Shown piece after piece: positions 17,054-24,255 of a DNA stretch of 64,000 nucleotides. A model generated the notes under the pieces. The model worked only from the letters and a program-made list of their open reading frames with translations. It was not told where the DNA came from and made no database searches. This stretch comes from Pseudomonadota bacterium (GTDB lineage Bacteria > Pseudomonadota > Gammaproteobacteria > Pseudomonadales > Pseudohongiellaceae). Position numbers and translations under genes: made by a program. The stretch is from positions 52,572 through 116,571 of the forward strand of contig JAQBSZ010000009.1 in NCBI GenBank assembly GCA_027623555.1, given 5' to 3'. The stretch's first letter is position 1; each line of letters begins with the position of its first letter.

Positions 17054-18217
17054 ATGATACGCATCAACAAGATAATTGCACTGACCGCGCTTCTAGTCGC
17101 GCTCCTGCCCTACGCGCCCAATTCAGCCGTGGCGGAGATTATTATTCAGCGCACCCCCGATGAGGGTGTGCAGCCCCGCCTGGTGACGGATACCGATGGC
17201 GGTATCCATCTGCTTTACTTCAAGAAGCGAATCAATTCGCCCGCGGCCCGGGAAGGCAATCTCTATTACCGCCAATATGATCCCGAACAGGGAAGCTTCG
17301 GGCTTCCCTTAAAGGTGTCCAGCCAGGCGTTTGCGATGCAAACCTTTTCAATTGCGCGGGCTTCCATGGCAATCGGTGCTGACGGCCGACTCCATGTAAT
17401 GTGGTACCTGCCTCGCGAATCGAGATTCAACTACTCCCGCTCAAACCCGCAACGTAGCCAGTTTGAGCCTTTGCGGTCTATGGTTAGCCAGTACGCGGAG
17501 GGAATCGATGCGGGGGGTGAAGTAGCCGCCAGGGGTTCACAGGTTGCCATCATCTGGGGTGCCGGTGCACTGAGTCGTGAATACGAGCGCACCATGTTCG
17601 CTCGCTTCTCCCAGGACTCCGGCGCTACTTTTGGTGAGGAGATGATGATCAGCAACCCCGATCTGGGTGCCTGCGCCTGCTGTTCGATGGCAGCTGAATA
17701 TCTCAATGATGAAGATCTGCTGGTGGCTTATCGATCAGCTATCGATGGCATTGGCAGGCACATGCAATTGCTTACTGTCAGCGGCGTCGATGGCGACATG
17801 ACCGGAGCCAGCTATGGTGCGCTGCATGAACTGCAACAGTGGGAGGCTTCGTTCTGTCCGTTGAGCACAAATGACATTGCCAGCGCCTCTAGTGAAGAGC
17901 AATGGCTGGTATTTGAAACCGAGAGTCGCATCATGCAGCTTAAGCTGTCGGAAACCAGTGATCCGTCTCGAGTAGGTGAACCTTTCTCAGAAACCCGGCA
18001 GAAGAATCCGGCGATTGCCCTTAACAAGGACGGGCAGAGACTCATCGCCTGGGGTGAGGCAATCAGTCATGCTCGTGGCGGTCGGCTGAATCTGAAGGTC
18101 TTCGATGAGTTCGGCAATGACACGGGCTACCAGCTACCGAAAGAAATCACTATCGATGATTACAGTTTTCCTGCCGCTGCCGGGCTGCCGAATGGTGATT
18201 TTCTGGTGCTTTATTAG
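17054..18217 (+). CDS. exported BNR/sialidase-fold protein
   Basis: The ATG at 17054 gives a clear signal peptide (residues 1-28, ending NSAVAE) with AAGG upstream. The 387-residue protein has repeated beta-propeller segments such as GGIHLLYFKK, GRLHVMWYLP and FARFSQDSGATFGEE (Asp-box-like SxDxGxTF). A cysteine cluster CACC is near residue 210. It resembles exo-alpha-sialidase/BNR-repeat proteins, but no sialidase arginine triad could be confirmed, so substrate and activity are unknown. Its stop lies on the first bases of the left direct repeat of the island. Confidence 0.75.
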   Translation: MIRINKIIALTALLVALLPYAPNSAVAEIIIQRTPDEGVQPRLVTDTDGGIHLLYFKKRINSPAAREGNLYYRQYDPEQGSFGLPLKVSSQAFAMQTFSIARASMAIGADGRLHVMWYLPRESRFNYSRSNPQRSQFEPLRSMVSQYAEGIDAGGEVAARGSQVAIIWGAGALSREYERTMFARFSQDSGATFGEEMMISNPDLGACACCSMAAEYLNDEDLLVAYRSAIDGIGRHMQLLTVSGVDGDMTGASYGALHELQQWEASFCPLSTNDIASASSEEQWLVFETESRIMQLKLSETSDPSRVGEPFSETRQKNPAIALNKDGQRLIAWGEAISHARGGRLNLKVFDEFGNDTGYQLPKEITIDDYSFPAAAGLPNGDFLVLY

Positions 18218-18307
18218 TTTATTGATTGCGGGGAAATGCCGCAGAAGGATTCCTGATCTGTTGGTGAAATATTTCCAGTTTCAGCTCGTTCCATTGTTGC
18301 TCGGTTT
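18216..18307 (-). pseudogene. displaced 3' end of the gene at 23074 (left direct repeat)
   Basis: Read on the minus strand, this segment encodes TEQQWNELKLEIFHQQ, then IRNPSAAFPRNQ and stop, matching the last 28 codons of the protein encoded at 23074-23739. The 92-bp stretch is 83/92 identical to 23071-23162. The two copies bound the 4.8-kb island. It has no start and no upstream coding sequence. Confidence 0.85.
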
Positions 18308-18365
18308 ACAATTGGGGCCAGAGTAAAAATACAGTACTGTATTTTTACTCTGGCCCCAATGTAAA
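18305..18365. repeat. 50-bp perfect palindrome (REP-like hairpin)
   Basis: 18311-18360 is a perfect palindrome: ATTGGGGCCAGAGTAAAAAT then ACAGT, followed by its exact complement. The stem extends by TTTAC/GTAAA across one bulged A. It lies exactly at the left edge of the island. The GGGGCCAGAGTAAAAAT motif is of the REP type mobilised by RAYT transposases, and a RAYT relic lies 2.3 kb away. Confidence 0.85.
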
Positions 18366-19187
18366 TTAATCCCTGCGGATCACTTGTGCAACAAGACCAG
18401 CTACTATTCCCACAATTAAAAATGCCCAACCAAACCCCGGTACAGCCTTTGCTGCAATCTTCGCGATAATTCTTCTAGCCGCTGCTGCGCTCATTCTTTG
18501 CGACAGGAAAGTGAAAAAACTACCAGAGACTAATGCCTCCAGCAGCTGCGTCAATAACAAACGCACTACATGAAGCCTTCCCGCTCGAAGCGCAGCGCCA
18601 ATTCCTGCCAGAAAATTCGGGAAAGTTGCATTGAGCCAAGCTAAAAACAATGCAGCGACTTCCTCGATTTGCAAAAGCGCTGCGATCTTGAATGCTAAAG
18701 TTCGGTTGTTCATCACGGCAAGAGGAATCGGCAGGCCCATCATCATTAGTGGGTCGTGGCCGTATTTGACTTCCATTGCTTGAAGCTGCTTAAAGGTCGG
18801 TAATTTCTTCGGTGTCACCGATTTTCCGGTTTCCAAATCAACCGCAAGCCCGCCGGCCTTCGCATAGGTCAAACTCATTTTGTTGAGTAATCCAGTACTG
18901 TGGTTATAGAGATTTATCGCCTCTTCTTCAATTTTTCCTTTAACCGCATTAGATGTCGTTATCTTGCGGTTCCTGTATCCTTTTGAAACGACCAAATCCT
19001 GGAATTTTAGGTCTTCCGTCAGCAACTCCATACCTTGATCTATCAAGGACTGCTGCCTGACCGCAGAAATTTTAGAGCCGAGCGGCAAGGCAAACCCAGA
19101 AGGAAACTTATTGCTAAGGTTAGGTATTCTTTTACTAAGCTTGGCACCAGACTTTTTTGTTAGTTTTCTTTTCTTCCTAGCCATCAT
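18366..19187 (-). CDS. unknown island protein, basic N-terminus and hydrophobic C-terminus
   Basis: The 273-residue protein starts with a run of basic residues (MMARKKRKLTKKSG). It has a polar helical middle and from about residue 150 several hydrophobic or amphipathic helices, ending in an Ala-rich segment and GWAFLIVGIVAGLVAQVI. GGAG stands six bases before the start. GC content is lower than in neighbouring chromosomal genes. I recognise no family. In an accessory island a toxin, phage-defence or membrane-active protein is conceivable, but nothing in the sequence proves this. Confidence 0.6.
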   Translation of the reverse strand: MMARKKRKLTKKSGAKLSKRIPNLSNKFPSGFALPLGSKISAVRQQSLIDQGMELLTEDLKFQDLVVSKGYRNRKITTSNAVKGKIEEEAINLYNHSTGLLNKMSLTYAKAGGLAVDLETGKSVTPKKLPTFKQLQAMEVKYGHDPLMMMGLPIPLAVMNNRTLAFKIAALLQIEEVAALFLAWLNATFPNFLAGIGAALRAGRLHVVRLLLTQLLEALVSGSFFTFLSQRMSAAAARRIIAKIAAKAVPGFGWAFLIVGIVAGLVAQVIRRD

Positions 19188-19468
19188 TGATCTCCTTTAG
19201 AAATATAGAAACTCCAGTAAGACTCCCATTACACGACGCATAAATTAGGTATCGCATTACGAGTATAAACTGAATAAAAGCTATCGCAATGTGAGCGCGT
19301 TTCTCCTTCTAGAAGAAATATGGACCTGTAGAGTCACTTATTCAGGTTACTAAGTTATCAATGACCCCAGTAATTCTTCAAGTTGTGAGTGCCCCCAATT
19401 CTCCATCAGTTCTCAATAGGGGCTAATGCCCATCAACAGCTGCGGCTCCGAAGGCTCCATCAGACTGC
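19188..19468. other. non-coding stretch with a decayed IS end
   Basis: No gene seen. 19338-19368 (ATTCAGGTTACTAAGTTATC...) is a degenerate copy of the IS1380-element end found at 21383 and 23069; a second weak GTGCCCCC-type copy follows at about 19380-19396. This suggests earlier insertions and losses of the same element. Confidence 0.5.
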
Positions 19469-19517
19469 TTGTGATTGTTAGGGCGGCTGACCTATAATTG
19501 TACAGCATTTCCGTACA
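19469..19517 (+). promoter_or_regulatory. promoter and operator of the toxin-antitoxin pair
   Basis: TTGTGA (19469-19474) and TATAAT (19493-19498) are 18 bases apart. Directly downstream are TGTACA (19499-19504) and CGTACA (19512-19517), the hexamer used in YefM-YoeB operators. Binding of the antitoxin complex here would block transcription of the pair. Confidence 0.75.
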
Positions 19518-19533
19518 TAAACTGGTGTTTAAG

Positions 19534-19806
19534 ATGGACACAGTAAGCGTCAACAAATTCAGAGATAACCTGAAAAAGCTTGTAGAACAAAGCCTTAGCA
19601 AACATGAGCCGCTGCGAGTCACCAGGCGGGCTGGGGAAGACTTTGTTGTGATTAGTGCTCAGGACTGGGAGCGCGAACAGGAAACTCTGTATATTTTGCA
19701 GAACAGCAGTCTGATGCAGCAGCTGGCAGATTCGGCCAAAACTCATATCGAGCGTAAAGGATACACGCCTACCAAAGAGCAAATGGATGAGATCACTGGT
19801 ATTTGA
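19534..19806 (+). CDS. yefM: YefM/Phd-family antitoxin
   Basis: The ATG at 19534 gives 90 residues beginning MDTVSVNKFRDNLKKLVEQ, the usual start of YefM antitoxins. LRVTRRAGEDFVVISAQDWE is the conserved DNA-binding/dimer segment, and the C-terminal half would neutralise the toxin. Its last 20 bases overlap the toxin gene. It represses its own promoter in characterised systems; TGTACA operators are present upstream. Confidence 0.92.
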   Translation: MDTVSVNKFRDNLKKLVEQSLSKHEPLRVTRRAGEDFVVISAQDWEREQETLYILQNSSLMQQLADSAKTHIERKGYTPTKEQMDEITGI

Positions 19807-20059
19807 GGGCAGGACTTGGGAAGCGTATGAGACCATGCGCCAAAAGGACAAAAAGCTGCACAATGCTGCGCGTAACATAATCAAGGAGCTCATCCGCAGC
19901 GATGACCCCACTGTGGGTCCAGGTAAACCAGAACCACTGAAGCACAATCTCTCTGGGTTTTGGTCCAGGCGCATATCCCAGAAAGATCGGATTGTGTATA
20001 AGTTCGATAAATCATCAATCTATATATTCGCCCTGGGCGGGCACTATGAAGAGCCCTAA
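19787..20059 (+). CDS. yoeB: YoeB/Txe-family mRNA interferase toxin
   Basis: The 90-residue protein contains GKPEPLKHNLSGFWSRRI, RIVYKFD and the C-terminal IFALGGHYEEP, giving the conserved Arg, His and Tyr of ribosome-dependent YoeB RNases. It cleaves mRNA on the ribosome when the antitoxin is lost. The gene overlaps the antitoxin gene and is followed by a small terminator. Length and motifs are complete, so the toxin is probably functional. Confidence 0.93.
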   Translation: MRSLVFEGRTWEAYETMRQKDKKLHNAARNIIKELIRSDDPTVGPGKPEPLKHNLSGFWSRRISQKDRIVYKFDKSSIYIFALGGHYEEP

Positions 20060-20067
20060 TAGTTCAT

Positions 20068-20089
20068 AAAAAGAGCCTTCGGCCTTTTT
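20068..20089 (+). terminator. terminator after the toxin gene
   Basis: AAAAAG-a-GCC, loop TTC, GGC-CTTTTT: a short hairpin with one bulge whose T-rich arm ends the yefM-yoeB transcript. The A-rich arm could serve the opposite strand gene at 20096. Confidence 0.7.
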
Positions 20090-20095
20090 AATATG

Positions 20096-20461
20096 TTAAA
20101 AGGCATCTGGATTCTCCCCTGGCCGGGTAGCATAGAAGCCGATCGGTAGCTCGCGCCAGTCTCTCAGCAGTTCCCTCACCTGAGCAAGATTCTGCATCAG
20201 AACGCCCTCAAAGGGATCGAGTTCATCTTGAACAGGGTTTTCCACTAGCTCTTCCAGTTGATACAAGGCAAACCAGAAAGTTCGCTCCCTCGAACACGGC
20301 GCTCCTAGTGTGCGGCCCTCAAAAATCCGTGACCACTCATTCAAGACGTGTTCGACGAACTCCAGGGGTCCTGGCTCCTCTGGCGATTTAGGTGCGATTC
20401 CGTCTAAGTAGGCCAACAAATTCGGCTGGTAAATTTTTAGAAAGTCATCTATGCCATCCAT
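20096..20461 (-). CDS. small acidic protein of unknown function
   Basis: The start at 20461 is chosen because AGGAG stands ten bases upstream on the minus strand; an earlier ATG at 20506 lacks one. The 121-residue protein is acidic and helical (MDGIDDFLKIYQPNLLAYL..., RTFWFALYQLEELVENP). It shows no signal peptide or membrane segment and no family I recognise. It lies inside the island, convergent with the toxin gene. Confidence 0.6.
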   Translation of the reverse strand: MDGIDDFLKIYQPNLLAYLDGIAPKSPEEPGPLEFVEHVLNEWSRIFEGRTLGAPCSRERTFWFALYQLEELVENPVQDELDPFEGVLMQNLAQVRELLRDWRELPIGFYATRPGENPDAF

Positions 20462-20903
20462 GGCTACATACTCCTGTTCGCGCTCTAACTCCGTGCCCAG
20501 CGGCACGACCGCAGGTTGCGTCCGGCGCCGCCAGGCGCGTACTGATGCACTTGGTTATGTGCGATCCGAAAAAGCATTACGAATATGTGCAGGCGGACGA
20601 TGCGCCCTTGCCTGAGAACCGATCGAATCCACACTGAAATGCTCGACGCCACAGCGGGAGATACAGTGGTAGTAGGGCGTCGTCTGGATATTCTCCAGGC
20701 GATAGCGGGCTTGCGGCATGGGTTCTTCCTCGAACGACTAGCGACAAGATAAGGTATAGGTGAAAATCAGGAAATACCCAACTTATGGGCTTTAATTTGT
20801 GGGTGTCCTATTTGAGCTCTAGAAGTGGGCCAGCCATGTTTGGTATAAAGTGCCAACGTGTCACTAAATTGATTCAATCCCTCATAATAAGAAAGGTGAA
20901 ATT
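20462..20903. other. non-coding stretch with a transposase relic
   Basis: No complete gene is seen. It contains the RAYT relic at 20651-20719. The GC-rich part 20500-20545 has short GGCGCC-type symmetric pieces but no clear function. Confidence 0.5.
20651..20719 (-). pseudogene. N-terminal relic of a RAYT (REP-associated tyrosine transposase)
   Basis: On the minus strand, ATG at 20719 opens MPQARYRLENIQTTPYYHCI followed by SRC, the conserved beginning of Y1_Tnp/RAYT proteins (compare TPYYHCISRC). Homology stops after about 23 codons, and the HUH motif and catalytic Tyr are absent. It shows that the REP-like palindromes here once had, or have elsewhere, a matching transposase. Confidence 0.75.
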
Positions 20904-21356
20904 ATGTCTCCCCAATCAGTCGTAATTCTTGGAATAATATTTGTAGTTGTCGTAATTGGCTCGGCCATCGCCTGGTGGTGGTCTTCCGCTCGAAGTGTGG
21001 CAATGAGCCCGGGTGAACTATTTATGATCGTCGGGCAAGTTAGCCCTGTTGTCTGTGTACCTATCAGGAAGCGCGCTAGAAGCATCAGCTACATTTTTTC
21101 GCCAGGAAACCGCACCTTTAGTGCCAGCACAACAGGAGGTGTCTGCACTGTGAATCCCGCCAGCTCACCTTCAGATGCTAATGGATTGGCTTCTTTTAGA
21201 GTTACGGCAATACTTGCAGGTAGCGGATCTTTGCGCGTTAGTGCGACTTCAAGCAGGGCGGGTAAAACATACGGACCCAATTCTATCCCTGTTACTGTCT
21301 ACGCGAATATCGCGGCTCTCAATGCTGCAGGTAAGACCCAATCGCCTAGCGGCTAA
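20904..21356 (+). CDS. membrane-anchored Ig-like (Big-1 type) protein
   Basis: AAAGGTG lies seven bases before the ATG. The 150-residue protein has one N-terminal membrane helix (residues 6-25). A domain follows with CVPIRKRARSISYIFSPGNR, SPSDANGLASFRVTAIL and GSLRVSATS, the DANG-x-A-x-F pattern of bacterial Ig-like domain 1. It is likely exposed to the periplasm. Function unknown; the domain is common in adhesins and phage proteins. Confidence 0.6.
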   Translation: MSPQSVVILGIIFVVVVIGSAIAWWWSSARSVAMSPGELFMIVGQVSPVVCVPIRKRARSISYIFSPGNRTFSASTTGGVCTVNPASSPSDANGLASFRVTAILAGSGSLRVSATSSRAGKTYGPNSIPVTVYANIAALNAAGKTQSPSG

Positions 21357-21382
21357 AGCGGCAGATCTATTTAAGGAAAGAA

Positions 21383-23069
21383 GGGGACACTAATAACTTA
21401 GTAACCTGAATCCGTGACTTTACTTGGCTTGGATCCTCATTTCCTCCTATATTACCGCGATTTTTTGATAAAATGGTGCTCTCAATAATTTCACTAACTG
21501 GGTGAATTATGCGGGAGTTTAAATTCTCACAATCTACATCGGAAATTACCGGGCAATCAGGTTTGGCGTTGATTGGTCAAGCACTGCATCGCCATACTCA
21601 CCTGGCTCAAGAACTCAATCAGTTACCACTTCGACATGGCATACAACACGCCGATATAGTCGGAAGTTACTTGGGTTTGTTGTGTGTAGGTAAAAACGAT
21701 TTTGAAGCGATTAATACCATTGATAGTGAACTGTTTTACACCCAGTCGATTGGGTTAAAAGCGCTGCCATCCGAAGCGACGTTACGTCAACGGATGGATT
21801 TTTATGCAGATGAGTATTTGCCTGTGGTGGAAAAAGCCAGTCGGGACTTTCTGAAAAATATACGGCCTGATCTACAGCCTTTATACACCGGTCATGTGCC
21901 GCTTGATGCAGATGTCACTATCATGGATAACTCGGGAAGTAATAAAGAAGGGGTATCGCGCGCTTACAGCGGGGTCGAAGGCTATGCGCCTATGATGATG
22001 TATTTGGGCAATGAAGGGTATTGCCTTGAGTTGGAGTTGAGAGAAGGCAAACAGCATGTGCAACGAGGGACACAGGCTTTGCTGTCCCGCGGGCTGCGAA
22101 GTGCACGGCAGATCACCAAACGACCGCTCCTGTTACGGCTCGATGGGGGTAATGATTCTCTCGAGAATATGGATGTGGTGCTATCGTTCAATGAGAAATA
22201 CGCTGACAGCGAAGGGGCCGATTTCATCATTAAGTGGAACCCCCGGCAGGAAGATAAAGACTACTGGCTAGGCTACGCTGAGCAGCATGGCCGCTGGACG
22301 GACTGTCGGGAGGGCAAGCAGATAGCGCGGTTCAGTGTGACAGAGAAAAGACAGCGCGAAGGCTATGTCTATAGCATACGGCGTGTCATGCAAGTGACGG
22401 TGAGAGAGATTGATCAACACGGCCAGATGTTGCTGTCACCAGAAGTATCGATTGCTGGCTGGTGGACCAGTCTGGCACTGGACGATGATGAAGTGATTGC
22501 GCTCTATCGGGAGCGTAGCCTCTCTGAGCAATTCCACAGTGAGTTTAAGACAGATTTGGATATTGAGCGCCTACCGTCAGGTAAATTCGCAACCAATGCA
22601 CTGGTACTGGGTTGCAGTATGCTGGTATATAACCTATTGCGCTGGATAAGTCAGAATGGGTTATTAAATCCTGATTCTCCCCGGCGCCATCGGGTCAAGC
22701 GTAGGCGAATAAAGACAGTTATGCAGGAACTGATGTTTGTTGCGGCAAAAATGATTCGCAGTGCTCGCTCCTCTACACTTGACTTCGGTCGAGATTGTAG
22801 TTCTTGGCAAATCTTGGAAACTCTCTACGGAAAATTAGCATCGGGGTGACGAACAAATTTCAATCCGTTACTACCGTGGAATCAATTTTGGTAGAGCTAC
22901 TATTGTCTATCGTTTGTGCTAAATCGAATCGAGTATGCAAAAATACACTTGTTAAGCTACTAGTGAATCCCTCAAGACGGTAAAACACAAACCGAGCAAA
23001 GAAATTATAACGAGGGTCAAAGAGACCAGCTAAACTACGGATTCAGGTTACTAAGTTATTAGTGTCCCC
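21383..23069 (+). mobile_element. complete IS1380-family insertion sequence
   Basis: 1687 bp bounded by perfect ~33-bp inverted repeats (21383-21415 and 23037-23069) beginning GGGGACACTAATAACTTAG. It encloses one transposase gene with no frameshift. AA borders both ends, but a longer target duplication was not seen. Related ends occur at 3784-3802 and 19338-19368. The right end abuts the right direct repeat of the island. Confidence 0.9.
21509..22849 (+). CDS. IS1380-family transposase
   Basis: The 446-residue DDE transposase contains DADVTIMDNSGSNKEGVSRA and YSGVEGYAPMMMYLG, the IS1380 hallmark with the first catalytic Asp region, then LLLRLDGGNDS and a C-terminal YRERSLSEQFHSEFKTDLD block with the catalytic Glu. 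The ORF is intact with normal family length. It would mobilise the surrounding 1.69-kb element by cut-and-paste. Confidence 0.92.
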   Translation: MREFKFSQSTSEITGQSGLALIGQALHRHTHLAQELNQLPLRHGIQHADIVGSYLGLLCVGKNDFEAINTIDSELFYTQSIGLKALPSEATLRQRMDFYADEYLPVVEKASRDFLKNIRPDLQPLYTGHVPLDADVTIMDNSGSNKEGVSRAYSGVEGYAPMMMYLGNEGYCLELELREGKQHVQRGTQALLSRGLRSARQITKRPLLLRLDGGNDSLENMDVVLSFNEKYADSEGADFIIKWNPRQEDKDYWLGYAEQHGRWTDCREGKQIARFSVTEKRQREGYVYSIRRVMQVTVREIDQHGQMLLSPEVSIAGWWTSLALDDDEVIALYRERSLSEQFHSEFKTDLDIERLPSGKFATNALVLGCSMLVYNLLRWISQNGLLNPDSPRRHRVKRRRIKTVMQELMFVAAKMIRSARSSTLDFGRDCSSWQILETLYGKLASG

Positions 23070-23070
23070 A

Positions 23071-23162
23071 AGTTTATTGATTACGGGGAAATGCCGCGGA
23101 AGGATTCCTGATCTGTTGGCGAATCAATTCCAGTTCCAGATCGTTCCATAGTTGCTCGGTTT
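23071..23162. repeat. right direct repeat bounding the island
   Basis: 92 bp, 90 % identical to 18216-18307 in the same orientation. It comprises the stop and last 28 codons of the minus-strand gene that ends at 23074. The pair looks like the left and right junctions of an element inserted at the 3' end of a host gene. Confidence 0.8.
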
Positions 23163-23739
23163 CCAGTTGTCTTTGCGATTGCTGCTGCAGGATTGAATTC
23201 TGTAGCAGGCGTCTTTCCTGGATTGCAGTTGACTGCAGCTGCAGTTCTGCCAATCGCCTGGTCAGAGCGGCGCTGGCGCGCTGATTTTTAATCTGGCCGT
23301 CTTGTAGCAAACTAAACGCACTCACAACATACTCGGTACGCTTGTTAAGTGCGTTCTCGCCGCAGGCAAATTCGATTCCCACCAGGCGCTGCAAATTCTC
23401 TTCGCTGTTGTTGTTATTGGGCGTGTTATCAGCCGTACTCGCGCTGACAAAGTCATCGCGCCAGGATCTTAACGCTTCGCAATGTTTCAGATAGCTCGCT
23501 AGCAGTTCGCCATCGATTGCCTGCAGAAATTCATCACAGTGCGATCTGGCTTCATCAGTAGTGCCTCGGTTGAGGCTGTTAAGGCATGTCTCAGCCTTTT
23601 TATCGAGTTCGGTCAGGGTAGTGGTTACCGAATCGATGCGAGTATCGGGGCTGGGTTCCTGGGCGAAGAGCGTTGCCGGAAGCAGGCAGGCGCCAACCCA
23701 GAGCAGGCCGAGTCGGTGCCAGAAACGGAATGGCTTATT
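23074..23739 (-). CDS. exported coiled-coil protein of unknown function
   Basis: The reading frame is open up to 23919, but the upstream part lies inside the YkgJ gene. The likely product starts near NKPFRFWHRLGLLWVG, just at the YkgJ stop, and has a signal peptide ending LFAQ. No ATG, GTG or TTG is present there, so the start is uncertain and may be non-standard or coupled. The mature part is helical, with Gln/Arg/Leu-rich coiled coil in the last 80 residues and two or three cysteines. Its 3' end is duplicated at 18216. No family recognised. Confidence 0.6.
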   Translation of the reverse strand, partial: NKPFRFWHRLGLLWVGACLLPATLFAQEPSPDTRIDSVTTTLTELDKKAETCLNSLNRGTTDEARSHCDEFLQAIDGELLASYLKHCEALRSWRDDFVSASTADNTPNNNNSEENLQRLVGIEFACGENALNKRTEYVVSAFSLLQDGQIKNQRASAALTRRLAELQLQSTAIQERRLLQNSILQQQSQRQLETEQLWNDLELELIRQQIRNPSAAFPRNQ

Positions 23740-24169
23740 CGTACAATTCGAAGCGCTTGTCCCACTTCTTGAAACGCTTGCGGCAGTATTTTTCCAGCTT
23801 CTGATGGGTTGAGAACCACAGTTCGCTGGCGTCTTTAATAGATTGATCGAACTCACAGAAATCATTGGTGTACTCCCGGCAAACCCAGGGACGATTTTCA
23901 TAAATACCGCAAACACCACCTTCGAGTAAATGACTACAGCGCGTATCTATATGGAGAAACCAGCCGTCGGAATCTTTGAAAATATTGATGTTTTCGTGCG
24001 ATACCTGCCAGAGCAAGTGATCGAAGTCTTCCTTGCTTTTCGGCGCTGGGATTTTCTGGTTGATGGATACACAACAAATTGATTTTGTACACTTGCGACA
24101 TTTCTTGTCTATCTTTACCTTGCCGGCCTTCTGTACATCAACCAGCTTTATAGAATCCTTAGCGTTCAT
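23735..24169 (-). CDS. YkgJ-family cysteine-cluster protein
   Basis: The 144-residue protein has CRKCTKSICC near residues 22-31, HIDTRCSHLLEGGVCGIYENRP and CREYTNDFC, the eight-cysteine zinc- or iron-binding pattern of YkgJ proteins. It is cytoplasmic; its role is unknown. A long A/T-rich gap precedes it, and its stop overlaps the following exported protein gene. Confidence 0.88.
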   Translation of the reverse strand: MNAKDSIKLVDVQKAGKVKIDKKCRKCTKSICCVSINQKIPAPKSKEDFDHLLWQVSHENINIFKDSDGWFLHIDTRCSHLLEGGVCGIYENRPWVCREYTNDFCEFDQSIKDASELWFSTHQKLEKYCRKRFKKWDKRFELYE

Positions 24170-24255
24170 ATCCCTTCCCAGTTAATCCCACAGCGCGCAC
24201 ATTCTAACACTGCTTGTGCAGCAATTTGAAAGTTTTCATTGAATTGCAGATTTTT

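Noticed and set aside
20392..20637. 81-codon plus-strand ORF
   Set aside because: It partly overlaps the 20096-20461 gene on the other strand and has no ribosome site or recognisable composition.
23740..23919. N-terminal extension of the coiled-coil protein to ATG 23919
   Set aside because: It lies wholly inside the YkgJ gene, whose frame shows the conserved cysteine motifs, and would hide the signal peptide.
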